A DNA stretch of 40,335 nt from an uncultured Christensenella sp. (GCA_910578195.1 CAJTOY010000014.1:1-40335), one strand, 5' to 3'. Positions 23,986-31,574 are shown, numbered from the stretch's first letter. Notes: a model not told the origin generated them from the letters alone. A program made the numbers and translations.

Positions 23986-24010
23986 CAACAAAAAAATTAT
24001 CTGATAAAAT
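23982..24010 (+). promoter_or_regulatory. Promoter of the CorC-like gene leader
   Basis: TTGACA (23982-23987), 17-base spacer, TAAAAT (24005-24010). The -35 overlaps the stop codon of the AraC/GH39 gene. About 190 bases of leader follow before the CorC-like gene. Confidence 0.8.
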
Positions 24011-24040
24011 AAAAATATACTTTCCAAGGAGTGAAAACAT

Positions 24041-24160
24041 ATGACTGACGGCCCAAGTAGTGACGCCGCCGACAATTCAAATTTAACTTCGAAGCATAGT
24101 CTGTATGAAAAATACGGACTGTGTTTTTTTGCTTTAATGCGGAGGTGCACCGGCGTGTAA
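24041..24160 (+). CDS. 39-codon leader ORF upstream of the CorC-like gene
   Basis: It begins with ATG 9 bases after AAGGAG, and about 24 bases after the expected transcription start. The peptide starts MTDGPSSDAADNSNLTS and ends FFALMRRCTGV. The terminator hairpin at 24095-24130 lies inside it. I recognise no family. A translating ribosome would cover the terminator, so the ORF may act as a leader peptide; alternatively it is a chance frame over a structured leader RNA. Confidence 0.45.
   Translation: MTDGPSSDAADNSNLTSKHSLYEKYGLCFFALMRRCTGV
24095..24130 (+). terminator. Intrinsic terminator inside the leader (possible attenuator)
   Basis: Twelve pairs including two G-U (24095-24106 with 24112-24123), loop GAAAA, then seven T. 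It lies between the promoter and the CorC-like gene, inside the leader ORF. A second weaker hairpin, ATGCGGAG with CTCGGCAT (24137-24144, 24163-24170), follows. Confidence 0.8.
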
Positions 24161-24209
24161 TTCTCGGCATTTTCTAATCGCAAAAAATTAATTCGGAGGA
24201 ATATTATCA

Positions 24210-25196
24210 ATGAATACAGCCACGGCAATCATACTTGCCGCCGTACTATTTATTCTGCTTGTATTTTCCGCATTTTTTTCGGCATCGGAAACGGCATTTA
24301 CAAGCTTATCCCAAATCAGAATAAAAAGACTTGCCCAGACCAAAAAGTCGGCAAGACTTGTATTGAAGCTCAGCGAAAATTACAACAAACTTCTTTCCAC
24401 ACTGCTTATAGGCAACAACATAGTCAACATTTCGTCCGCCTCGATTGCGACCATAGTTTTTACTTTCTGGTTCGGCGATTTGGGCGTGACGCTGTCCACC
24501 GCGGCAATGACCGTGCTCGTGCTCATTTTCGGCGAAATAACGCCCAAAAGCATCGCAAAGGAGCGCCCCGAAGAATTCGCAATGTTTTCGGTGAGGATAC
24601 TCTACGTTTTCCAAATTATCTTCACGCCGCTCAACATAATCTTCGAGGGCTGGAAAAAGCTCGTCAACAAGATATTCAGACTCGACGGCAAGCGCCCCGC
24701 CATGACCGAAGAGGAATTCTCGATAATCGTCGACGACATCGCCGACGAGGGCGTGCTCGCCGAATCGGAAGCGCAAATAATCCAGAACACGATAAAGTTC
24801 AACGAAACCAAGGTCGAAAAGGTCATGACCAAAGCGGAAGACATCACCGCCGTCTGCGTGACCGACGGCTTCAAGTCGATTAAAAAAGTTTTCGTCGACA
24901 GCAACTATTCGAGAGTGCCCGTCTTTGACGACGGCAGACAAGACGTAATCGGAATTTTGTACCGCGCCGAATTCTACGAAATGCTTTTAAGCAACAAGTC
25001 GAACATAAACAAAATATTGAAGCCGGTGCTTTTCACGACCTCGGACACGGTCATATCCGACTTGTTCGAAACCTTGCAGGACCGGCAAGTCCCGCAAGCC
25101 ATCGTAAAGGACGACGGCATAATTACGGGACTTATCTCTATGGAAGATATCTTGGAGGAACTGGTCGGCGAAATCGACGACAAATACGACTATTAA
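24210..25196 (+). CDS. CNNM/CorC-type membrane protein with CBS domains
   Basis: 328 residues, preceded by TTCGGAGGAA. The N-terminal half is a DUF21 membrane domain: first helix ILAAVLFILLVFSAFFSASE, then LIGNNIVNISSASIATIVF and VLVLIFGEITPKSIAKE, the signature of this family. Two CBS domains follow (VMTKAEDITAVCV...YSRVPVFDDG and ISDLFETLQDRQVPQAIV...GLISMEDILEELVGEI). The protein ends there, so the C-terminal transporter-associated domain of typical ~420-residue members is missing. Related proteins (S. aureus MpfA, human CNNM) handle magnesium; the substrate here is inferred. It is transcribed through the leader with an internal terminator. Confidence 0.9.
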   Translation: MNTATAIILAAVLFILLVFSAFFSASETAFTSLSQIRIKRLAQTKKSARLVLKLSENYNKLLSTLLIGNNIVNISSASIATIVFTFWFGDLGVTLSTAAMTVLVLIFGEITPKSIAKERPEEFAMFSVRILYVFQIIFTPLNIIFEGWKKLVNKIFRLDGKRPAMTEEEFSIIVDDIADEGVLAESEAQIIQNTIKFNETKVEKVMTKAEDITAVCVTDGFKSIKKVFVDSNYSRVPVFDDGRQDVIGILYRAEFYEMLLSNKSNINKILKPVLFTTSDTVISDLFETLQDRQVPQAIVKDDGIITGLISMEDILEELVGEIDDKYDY

Positions 25197-25204
25197 AAAA
25201 CATA

Positions 25205-25240
25205 CCCGCGGTCCTAAGACCGCGGGCTGTATTTTTATTT
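25205..25240 (+). terminator. Terminator after the CorC-like gene
   Basis: Nine perfect GC-rich pairs (25205-25213 with 25218-25226, loop CTAA), then CTGTATTTTTATTTTT. Confidence 0.85.
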
Positions 25241-25312
25241 TTGAGTGGCGCAATTAAAGGAATAAATGTAGCTGTTAAAACAGATATCCATTTTATATTT
25301 TTTGAATTGCGA

Positions 25313-25765
25313 TTACTTTTTTATCTTAAAGCCGTTATTTGCAAGCAAGCTGTTCGACGCAATATTATCCTGCGCAACCTCCGCGGTAATTTCAATTCCG
25401 CCGTTGCCGCGTATCCATGCAACGATTAAAGCCAACAGCTCGGAGCCGAACCTTTTTCCCCAATAGTCCTTATGAATACAATATCCTATATCGAATATTT
25501 TCCTGTTCCCGTCGGGAAATATACAAGCAGAACCCATTATCTTGTCGGAACCGTTTAAAACAACCGTCAAATAATACCCGTCGGGATTGTTTTCAAGATC
25601 GTCAAGCGCTTTTTGAAAATCGCTGTCCACATATTCCGCCGTGGGGTCACTCATGTATTTTCCGTTTTCCCCGTCAAACCACATTGCAGTAAGATACGGC
25701 AAGTCGGACTTTTGATAATTTCGTACGGTTATCCTCGAAGAAGTAAGTGATTTCTCTATCTGCAT
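25313..25765 (-). CDS. GNAT-family N-acetyltransferase, possibly 3'-truncated
   Basis: 150 residues. GNAT acetyltransferases move acetyl from acetyl-CoA to an amine. Here the CoA-binding loop is DYWGKRFGSELLALIVAWI, in the place of Q/R-x-x-G-x-G/A, and the later EVAQDNIASNSLLANNGFK is the typical RimJ/RimL-type motif. The protein stops after GFKIKK, some 15 residues short of the usual end, so the last strand may be lost. It lies 27 bases after galE on the same strand and is more AT-rich than its neighbours. Substrate unknown. Confidence 0.8.
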   Translation of the reverse strand: MQIEKSLTSSRITVRNYQKSDLPYLTAMWFDGENGKYMSDPTAEYVDSDFQKALDDLENNPDGYYLTVVLNGSDKIMGSACIFPDGNRKIFDIGYCIHKDYWGKRFGSELLALIVAWIRGNGGIEITAEVAQDNIASNSLLANNGFKIKK

Positions 25766-25792
25766 ATTGCTTTAACCGGCAACCGCCGTTTT

Positions 25793-26812
25793 TTAACCCT
25801 TGTACCCGTTGGGATTTTTGGTCTGCCAGTTCCAAAGGGACGCGCACATATCGTCTATGCCGAGCTCCGCTTGCCAGCCGAGCTCCTTTTTAGCCTTGGA
25901 AGCGTCGGCGTAGCACGCCGCGATATCGCCCGCGCGGCGGGGTTTTATAGAGTATGCGAGAGAGTGCCCGCAAGCCTTTTCGAATGCGTGAATTACGTCG
26001 AGCACGCTGTAACCTATCCCCGTGCCGAGGTTGTAGGTATATACGCCCCCCTTCGAGGTTTTGTCAATCGCCGCGACGTGACCCTTCGCAAGGTCGACGA
26101 CGTGGATATAGTCGCGCACGCCCGTGCCGTCGTGCGTGGGATAATCGTTGCCGAACACGCCTACCTCTTTCAGCTCGCCAATCGCAACCTTAGCGATATA
26201 CGGCGTGAGGTTGTTGGGGATACCCTTCGGGTCCTCGCCGATCAGCCCGCTTGCGTGCGCGCCGACGGGGTTGAAGTAGCGGAGCAGAACCACCGTCCAC
26301 TCGTTGTCGGCTTTGTATACGTCGGAAAGCATGATTTCCTGAAAGTACTTGCTTGTGCCGTAGGGGTTGGTCGTGCCGCCCGTCTTGCAGCTTTCGGTAA
26401 GCGGCAGCACCTCGGGGTCGCCGTAAACGGTCGCGGACGACGAGAACACTATGCTTTTACAGCCGTGCTCGCGCATTGCCTGCAACAAAACAAGCGTGCC
26501 GTTTAAATTGTTATCGTAGTATTCCACGGGCTTCGCGCACGATTCGCCAACGGCTTTCAGCCCCGCGAAGTGAATTACCCAGTCAATCTTGTGTTCGGTA
26601 AAAATTTTATCAAGCGCCGCCTTGTCGCGCACGTCCGCCTCGTACAGCGCAACCTTTTTGCCCGTAATTTTTTCAACTCTCTTTACGCTTTCCTCCGACG
26701 AGTTGGCAAAATTGTCCACGACGACCACTCCGTAGCCGTTTTCCAAAAGCTCGACGCAGGTGTGGCTGCCTATATAGCCCACTCCGCCCGTAACAAGCAC
26801 GTTACCCTTCAT
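25793..26812 (-). CDS. galE: UDP-glucose 4-epimerase
   Basis: 339 residues, full length. It interconverts UDP-glucose and UDP-galactose in the cytosol (Leloir pathway and precursor supply for surface sugars). The NAD-binding loop is TGGVGYIGSH (residues 8-17). The catalytic set is S124-S126 in FSSSATVYGD, Y151 and K155 in YGTSK. LRYFNPVGAH and GVRDYIHVVDLA are further family blocks. GGAGGATTTTAAA precedes the ATG. It is adjacent to but not inside the sugar-use locus. Confidence 0.95.
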   Translation of the reverse strand: MKGNVLVTGGVGYIGSHTCVELLENGYGVVVVDNFANSSEESVKRVEKITGKKVALYEADVRDKAALDKIFTEHKIDWVIHFAGLKAVGESCAKPVEYYDNNLNGTLVLLQAMREHGCKSIVFSSSATVYGDPEVLPLTESCKTGGTTNPYGTSKYFQEIMLSDVYKADNEWTVVLLRYFNPVGAHASGLIGEDPKGIPNNLTPYIAKVAIGELKEVGVFGNDYPTHDGTGVRDYIHVVDLAKGHVAAIDKTSKGGVYTYNLGTGIGYSVLDVIHAFEKACGHSLAYSIKPRRAGDIAACYADASKAKKELGWQAELGIDDMCASLWNWQTKNPNGYKG

Positions 26813-26839
26813 TTTAAAATCCTCCGACGTTTTTTATAT

Positions 26840-26868
26840 ATTATACCCCCAAAACCCCGTTTATGCAA
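26840..26868 (-). promoter_or_regulatory. Promoter of galE
   Basis: Minus strand TTGCAT (26868-26863), 17-base spacer, TATAAT (26845-26840), 28 bases before the galE start. It abuts the 3' end of the upstream gene. Confidence 0.75.
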
Positions 26869-26870
26869 CC

Positions 26871-28292
26871 TTATTGCCGTTTGGATTTTGAATTTTTAAC
26901 TATAAACACAACGAGGACAACCAGCCCAGTGACAACCGCCGCCGCTAAGCCGAAAAACAACATAAGCGGGATTATAATGAAAACCGCCATACCGCAGCCC
27001 GTGTTCGTGCGCTTTGGGTTTTCGACCTCGCACAGCGTGAATTTCAGTTCCCCGTCGGGCAATCCGTCCGAAAGGTAACGATAGCCGTAATCGGTGCGCT
27101 TGAAGCCGAACGGATTTTCGGTCATAAAGTACGGCGTATTGATTTTCACTTCGAGCGAGCCGAACTCCGCCCAGCCCTTCGCGGGGGACAGAAGATATTC
27201 GTAGCTGTAAATGCTCGGCTCATAGTAGCCGTTAATGTGCGGATACAGCGGCGCAGTGACCTCGTTTATCAAACTTCCGCCCGCGGGGATTGACAGCGAA
27301 TATTCGTACCAGCGCATAAGCGAGGCGCCGACGTTCAGCGAGTAATAATCGGCGTAACCCCCTCTGTCCTCTTTGAGCAAAAGCGCGTCCGTAACCGCGT
27401 TGCACCAGTCGGTTTCGGACACAACGCTCCCCTCTTCGCGGTAGGTGAGCGCGAGCTGCTTGAAGGTCGTTTCCCCGTCCTTGCCGCGCTCGGCTTTGCC
27501 GTCGATGTATTTTTTGTTATGATTTTTTCCGTAATAAAAAAATCTGAACCCGAATTCGTCCTCACTCATGGGCTTGCCGACCGAATACAGCGCTATTTCG
27601 TCGTTGTTTCTCACCGCCCAGGACACCGTACAACCGTTGTTATTCGTGTACCCGTTGGCGTTTGAAAGTATTATACGTCCCTCCAAATCATTGATACCGA
27701 GCTCGGTCTGAACGTAGTAATCGCTGCCGAGCGCAATTCCGCTTATTCGAAAGCGGTAGACGTAGACGGGCAAATTCTCGGTATAAAAACCGTCCTCCTT
27801 GAACCCGTCGCGCAGTCTGCCGACGTCGACGTCGGTTTCGAAATCCCACAGCGCGAACGTATGCCTAAGCTTCGTTAAAACCTTTTCGCCGTTCGCCGTC
27901 ACCGAGTATTTGACCGTATCGTCGCAATCCTCGTAAAAATCGACGTATCTTGGCTTATACCCGAACGGAAACGCGAGCGACATTTCCACGTCGTAGTCGG
28001 CGGGGTTGTAAAAGTCGTACCTCGCGGTCACTCTGCCGCCGTAATTCAAAAATCTGTCCTCGTCGTTGTCAGAATAATACTGCTCGGGGAACTCGTTTAT
28101 ATTAAATGTCAGAAGCTCGCTTTTCACCGTGACGGGGCAGTTTTCGTCCAGCACGGTCGAGCCCGCCGCATACGAGCCCTCCCATTCGAGCATAGCCGAA
28201 TTCGCCGAAGCGGATATGCCCGCGTGAACACCCGTGCATACGGCAAAACTTAAAAACAGCGCGGCAAAAGCTTTTATTTTTAAATTAAACAT
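26871..28292 (-). CDS. Secreted protein with C-terminal membrane anchor, unknown function
   Basis: 473 residues. The N-terminus is a signal peptide (IKAFAALFLSFAVCTGVHAG). The large exported part is beta-rich and aromatic (GGRVTARYDFYNPADYDVEM, LPVYVYRFRISGIALGSDYY). A long hydrophobic stretch at the C-terminus (VFIIIPLMLFFGLAAAVVTG onward) anchors it, leaving a basic tail, KNSKSKRQ. A GAGGTG lies before the ATG. I do not recognise the family. The layout matches the other anchored surface proteins at 7429 and 8613. Confidence 0.75.
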   Translation of the reverse strand: MFNLKIKAFAALFLSFAVCTGVHAGISASANSAMLEWEGSYAAGSTVLDENCPVTVKSELLTFNINEFPEQYYSDNDEDRFLNYGGRVTARYDFYNPADYDVEMSLAFPFGYKPRYVDFYEDCDDTVKYSVTANGEKVLTKLRHTFALWDFETDVDVGRLRDGFKEDGFYTENLPVYVYRFRISGIALGSDYYVQTELGINDLEGRIILSNANGYTNNNGCTVSWAVRNNDEIALYSVGKPMSEDEFGFRFFYYGKNHNKKYIDGKAERGKDGETTFKQLALTYREEGSVVSETDWCNAVTDALLLKEDRGGYADYYSLNVGASLMRWYEYSLSIPAGGSLINEVTAPLYPHINGYYEPSIYSYEYLLSPAKGWAEFGSLEVKINTPYFMTENPFGFKRTDYGYRYLSDGLPDGELKFTLCEVENPKRTNTGCGMAVFIIIPLMLFFGLAAAVVTGLVVLVVFIVKNSKSKRQ

Positions 28293-28356
28293 TTTTCACC
28301 TCTTTAAAAAATAAACGATTTAACCCGCGCGTTTGTCCCGCATTTTGAAAAAAATA

Positions 28357-28383
28357 TTGACAATTGACTCTATAAAGTATAAA
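28357..28383 (+). promoter_or_regulatory. Probable promoter of the L-serine dehydratase gene
   Basis: TTGACA (28357-28362) and TATAAA (28378-28383) with a short 15-base spacer. The ATG is at 28392, only 8 bases after the -10, and no Shine-Dalgarno is seen, so the transcript may lack a leader. Confidence 0.5.
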
Positions 28384-28391
28384 ATTCAGTT

Positions 28392-29615
28392 ATGCAATCA
28401 CTGAGAGAAATTTATAAGACGGGCAAAGGCCCGTCCAGCTCGCACACGATGGGTCCCGAAAGGGCAATAAAAATAATCCGCGGGCTTTACCCCGAAGCGG
28501 ACGCCTTAAAGGTAACCCTTTACGGCTCGCTCGCGCTGACGGGCAAGGGTCACAACACCGATACGGTAATTATCCAGACCGCTTCCCCCCTGCCTTGCGA
28601 GGTCGTCTGGAACGAAACCGCGCCATGCGACGTGCACCCCAACACAATGGATATCGAAGTTTTGAAGGGCGGCGGAAAAATCGCCGAAAAGCGGGTTTAC
28701 AGCGTAGGCGGCGGCACGGTATACTTCGACGGCGAACCCGCCGAGCGCTACGAAAAATACGCCGACGACGGAATTTATCCTTTAAACAGCTATACCGAGA
28801 TTTCGAAATACTGCAAGTCGCACAATCTGCGCATTTGGCAGTACGTCGAAAAATACGAGGGCAAGGAAATTTTCGATTATCTCGGCGGAGTCTGGGAAAC
28901 CATGAAACGCTCGATACATCAGGGGCTGACCACCTCGGGCACCCTCCCCGGAATTCTCGGCACCAAAAGAAGGGCGCAAAAGCTTTACAACCAGCGCCAT
29001 ATAGACGAGTCCGCCCAGACGCGGGAAAACCGCCTCGTCTGCTCGTACGCGTTCGCCGTCGGCGAACAGAACGCCGCGGGCGGCGTTATCGTTACCGCGC
29101 CCACTTGCGGGGCGTGCGGAGTCGTGCCGTCGGTTTTAAACTATATGCAGGAGACGCGCGGCTTTTCAGACGAAGAGATTGTGCGCGCGCTTGCGACGGG
29201 CGGAATTATCGGCAACCTCATAAAGAAAAACGCCTCCATAAGCGGCGCCGAGTGCGGCTGTCAGGCGGAAATCGGCTCGGCGTGCTCGATGGCTGCCGCC
29301 GCCCTTGCCGAGCTGTTCGGTATGGGCTTGGGACAAATAGAATATGCCGCCGAGGTCGCCATGGAGCACCATCTCGGACTGACGTGCGACCCTATTGCGG
29401 GGCTTGTGCAAATCCCATGCATAGAGAGAAACGCTGTCGCGGCAATGCGCGCGATAAACGCGCTGTCGCTTGCGAACTTCCTCGCCGACACCCGCAAAAT
29501 CAGCTTCGACACCGTCGTTAAAGCAATGTACAACACGGGCAAGGATTTATTGAACAGCTACCGCGAGACTTCCTCGGGCGGGCTCGCAAAATACTACGAA
29601 TTCAAGCTTAAATAA
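28392..29615 (+). CDS. sdaA: L-serine ammonia-lyase (single-chain, iron-sulfur)
   Basis: 407 residues. It converts L-serine to pyruvate and ammonia. The N-terminal beta domain opens with GPSSSHTMGPERA, a family hallmark. The C-terminal alpha domain has APTCGACGVVPSVL and the cluster cysteines C290, C332 and C343, whose spacing (42 and 11) equals that of the [4Fe-4S] ligands C343, C385 and C396 reported for the Legionella enzyme. Many Clostridia split the enzyme into two subunits; here it is one chain. The gene is monocistronic and ends before a terminator arm split by the cassette at 29628-30427. The symbol is by family, and sdaB would also be used. Confidence 0.93.
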   Translation: MQSLREIYKTGKGPSSSHTMGPERAIKIIRGLYPEADALKVTLYGSLALTGKGHNTDTVIIQTASPLPCEVVWNETAPCDVHPNTMDIEVLKGGGKIAEKRVYSVGGGTVYFDGEPAERYEKYADDGIYPLNSYTEISKYCKSHNLRIWQYVEKYEGKEIFDYLGGVWETMKRSIHQGLTTSGTLPGILGTKRRAQKLYNQRHIDESAQTRENRLVCSYAFAVGEQNAAGGVIVTAPTCGACGVVPSVLNYMQETRGFSDEEIVRALATGGIIGNLIKKNASISGAECGCQAEIGSACSMAAAALAELFGMGLGQIEYAAEVAMEHHLGLTCDPIAGLVQIPCIERNAVAAMRAINALSLANFLADTRKISFDTVVKAMYNTGKDLLNSYRETSSGGLAKYYEFKLK

Positions 29616-29618
29616 AAT

Positions 29619-29627
29619 ACCCGCCGA
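29619..29627. terminator. Left arm of a split bidirectional terminator
   Basis: ACCCGCCGA here is the exact complement of TCGGCGGGT at 30428-30436. The arms flank the 800-base cassette. Rejoined, they would terminate both sdaA (GGGTTTTTATT on the plus strand) and the convergent membrane-protein gene (GGGTATTTTATTT on the minus strand). Confidence 0.75.
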
Positions 29628-29666
29628 CAATGCGCACTTCCCATATGGATCAGTCATACGATTATA

Positions 29667-29700
29667 AAAAGCTCTCAAACAAATTTGTTTGAGAGCTTTT
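29667..29700. terminator. Perfect palindromic bidirectional terminator inside cassette 1
   Basis: A 34-base perfect palindrome, AAAAGCTCTCAAACAAA and its complement, which gives T-runs on both strands. It lies downstream of the GyrI-like gene. Confidence 0.85.
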
Positions 29701-29719
29701 AACTAAACATTTTAATAAC

Positions 29720-29737
29720 GATAAATTGTAATTTATC
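29720..29737. repeat. 3' cassette palindrome, copy 1
   Basis: GATAAATT-GT-AATTTATC, 9 bases past the stop of the GyrI-like gene. In cassette orientation the 21-base string from GATAAATT to CGTT differs from the copy at 40146-40163 at one position. Confidence 0.8.
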
Positions 29738-29746
29738 TTATAATCG

Positions 29747-30199
29747 TTATTTTATTGCTATGTACAAATAGCAATGCGCTTTACCGTCTTTGGTATATTC
29801 GGCGGGTACGGTGCTTTCGTAGTCGATAGTAAATGCACGTTTAATTTCGCCGCTCGCGGTAAGCCCCCAAACTTTCGACCACGCTTTATTTGCGCATTCG
29901 GCAATCGTTTCGCCGCTCTCGTCTATTTTGATGTATTTTCTTTGTGCGACCAATTCTTCCATTTTTGCAAAGAAATCTACGGTTACGGTCATAACGGATA
30001 AATTGTATTTACCTTTTTCGTCGCTCTCGTAATCGCTGTATGCCGATATAGGCGACAGATCTTTTACTGGTACGCCGTTTTCTATAAAGTCAAGCGGAAT
30101 TTTGCCCGTCATAATATCCGCCCAAAGTTCGTTGATTTTTGCCATTCCTCTCTCGGAATTGTCTGTGCGTATCGTTACGCTCTTTAATGAATATGACAT
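29747..30199 (-). CDS. GyrI-like / AraC-type effector-binding protein (cassette cargo)
   Basis: 150 residues, preceded by AGAGGAG. It is a stand-alone effector-binding domain of the GyrI/SOUL-type class: VTIRTDNSERGMAKINELWA at the start, then SPISAYSDYESDEKGKYNLS, a typical central strand, and FTIDYESTVPAEYTKDGKAH with YLYIAIK at the end. Such domains bind small cationic or aromatic molecules, and homologues protect against toxins or drugs. No DNA-binding domain is attached. It is much more AT-rich than the genes on either side and is the cargo of cassette 1. The exact ligand is unknown. Confidence 0.8.
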   Translation of the reverse strand: MSYSLKSVTIRTDNSERGMAKINELWADIMTGKIPLDFIENGVPVKDLSPISAYSDYESDEKGKYNLSVMTVTVDFFAKMEELVAQRKYIKIDESGETIAECANKAWSKVWGLTASGEIKRAFTIDYESTVPAEYTKDGKAHCYLYIAIK

Positions 30200-30420
30200 A
30201 GTGTTTCTCCTCTAAATTACTGTTTATCGTACAATTATTATATCACGAAAAATGAAAGAACGCAACCGATTGAATTTTGCGGGAAATATAAAACATATCT
30301 ATATCTCACTATGCTACGAGTAGCATAATTCGTACACAAAAAAAGTACAGAAAAGGCACAGCTTAACGCTATGCCTAAATCTTTTTATTTGCGTTTTATT
30401 AAATTCCCTCCGGGAATTAC
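30200..30420 (-). repeat. 5' cassette repeat, copy 1
   Basis: About 221 bases homologous to 38850-39074. It holds an inverted repeat GTAATTCCC-GGA-GGGAATT, a terminator-like hairpin (30353-30376), the palindrome TGCTACGAGTAGCA (30312-30325), a near-identical 50-base block (30261-30310) and the promoter TTGCGT-17-TATAAT (30265-30237, minus strand). Confidence 0.8.
30237..30265 (-). promoter_or_regulatory. Promoter of the GyrI-like gene
   Basis: TTGCGT, 17-base spacer, TATAAT on the minus strand. The hexamers and spacing match the cassette-2 promoter at 39007-39035. Confidence 0.8.
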
Positions 30421-30441
30421 CGTAAAATCGGCGGGTTTTTA

Positions 30442-31143
30442 TTACGGCTTTTTAAGCCATTTCAGATTTTTAAAGTCGATTTTCAACTTACCGTCAACTA
30501 TCTCGATACGGTTATACAGCCAAAGCAGATAGCCGAGCACGGTGAACACCGCAACGAGGATAACCACCCAGACCATGACCCCGCCGTAACCCAAATCGTT
30601 CACGTCGAGGAAATAATAGGGATACTCGAAGTCCTTGATTACCGCGCCGAGAATAAACGTATAACAGACGTAAATAAGCGGAATTATTATGCTGAAAAGG
30701 GGTGCGAACACCGACACGGATTTCTTTTCCTCGAACAAAAAGTAATCCGCAATGAAAAGCAATGGCGCGAAAACGTGGTATGTAATGTTCCCCAAATTCT
30801 GCCAGAAATCCGCGGTGAACGGCTCGCCTAAAAGAATTAAATACACGAGAAAGGTTACGAGTATCATGACCGTGGTCATAAACTTCAACATTCTGATTTT
30901 ATCGCAGAACCCTTCCGTCTCGCCCGCGCGCACCTTTTTAACGGTGTCGGCAAGCACAACAACGGATACCGCGAACACGAAATAATTGCTTATGTTCGTA
31001 TAGTACTTCAAAAACTCCCAGGTAAGCCCCGAGGGGCCTTCGCCGACGTAAAATATGCCGAAAGTAAGCAATACCGCAAGCGCGGACACACAGCACAGCA
31101 CCATTCTGTAAATTAACTGCGTCAATAAATTTTTCCGAAACAT
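30442..31143 (-). CDS. Integral membrane protein, Pr6Pr-like
   Basis: 233 residues, preceded by GAGGTGACAA. It has about six membrane helices: LCCVSALAVLLTFGIFYVG, YYTNISNYFVFAVSVVVLAD, FMTTVMILVTFLVYLILLG, ITYHVFAPLLFIADYFLFEE, FSIIIPLIYVCYTFILGAVI and MVWVVILVAVFTVLGYLLW. The YYTNISN and HVFAPLLFIADYFLF motifs are those of the Pr6Pr/FAR-17a-like membrane family, whose function is unclear. It follows the frameshifted secreted-protein gene by 8 bases, probably as an operon. The cassette-1 terminator arm lies 5 bases after its stop. Confidence 0.75.
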   Translation of the reverse strand: MFRKNLLTQLIYRMVLCCVSALAVLLTFGIFYVGEGPSGLTWEFLKYYTNISNYFVFAVSVVVLADTVKKVRAGETEGFCDKIRMLKFMTTVMILVTFLVYLILLGEPFTADFWQNLGNITYHVFAPLLFIADYFLFEEKKSVSVFAPLFSIIIPLIYVCYTFILGAVIKDFEYPYYFLDVNDLGYGGVMVWVVILVAVFTVLGYLLWLYNRIEIVDGKLKIDFKNLKWLKKP

Positions 31144-31151
31144 TTGTCACC

Positions 31152-31518
31152 TCACAAATCCATTAAAGTAAGCTCGTTATTGTCGCCAATCGCGAACCAC
31201 ATATTTTTATCCGCGAAGCGGAGCACGAACCTCGCCTCGTTGTCGTAAAAGCCGTAAGTCCACGTCGCGACGTACTCCACGCCCGCAACCTGATACGCGT
31301 TGCCGTCTTTGTCCGCGGTGGAAGCCCAGCCCGTCAAAGAGATAGCTGCCGAAACCGTTCAGGTGCTGCACGGTCGCCGACTTTATGCCGTCGGCATCGG
31401 GTGTCGGGTCGGGTTCCTCCGTTTCGGGCGGGGTGGGTTTATCCGGTTCCTCCGTCTCTGGCGCTGACGCGCTGCCGAGCGCCGCGCCGAGCAGTAACGC
31501 CGCAATTAATTTCTTCAT
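31152..31518 (-). pseudogene. Secreted protein gene broken by a frameshift
   Basis: The ATG at 31518 (after GAGGTG) starts a signal peptide (KKLIAALLLGAALGSASA) and a linker of repeated PETEEPDKPTPPETEEPD type, then ATVQHLNGFGSYL. After the CTATCTCTTTGACGG region (about 31335-31350) the frame loses sense, while another frame continues as LTGWASTADKDGNAYQVAGV and FVLRFADKNMWFAIGDNNEL to a stop at 31152. One base lost or gained explains it. It could be a real mutation or a sequencing error. The mature domain is not recognised. Confidence 0.75.
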
Positions 31519-31539
31519 AATTTTCACCTCTGTACCGTA

Positions 31540-31568
31540 ATTATAATACCGCGCGCGAATAATGTCAA
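31540..31568 (-). promoter_or_regulatory. Promoter of the frameshifted gene/Pr6Pr-like operon
   Basis: Minus strand TTGACA (31568-31563), 17-base spacer, TATAAT (31545-31540), an exact consensus. It starts just after the hairpin at 31575-31606. Confidence 0.85.
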
Positions 31569-31574
31569 CAAGTT

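Larger units (their letters stand above)
29628..30427 (-). mobile_element. Cassette 1: AT-rich gene unit lodged between terminator arms
   Basis: An 800-base insertion-like unit holding the GyrI-like gene. In its own orientation it begins GTAATTCCC..GGGAATTT (30420 down), has a hairpin at 30350-30376, a palindrome at 30312-30325, a conserved block at 30261-30310, a TTGCGT-17-TATAAT promoter, the gene, and GATAAATT-AC-AATTTATC after the stop. The same elements in the same order and nearly the same spacing flank the hydrolase at 38850-40163. No transposase or recombinase is present. Mobility is inferred. Confidence 0.55.

Noticed and set aside
24011..24209. Known Mg or Mn riboswitch before the CorC-like gene
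   Set aside because: No M-box or yybP-ykoY conserved core was seen, so no class is named.
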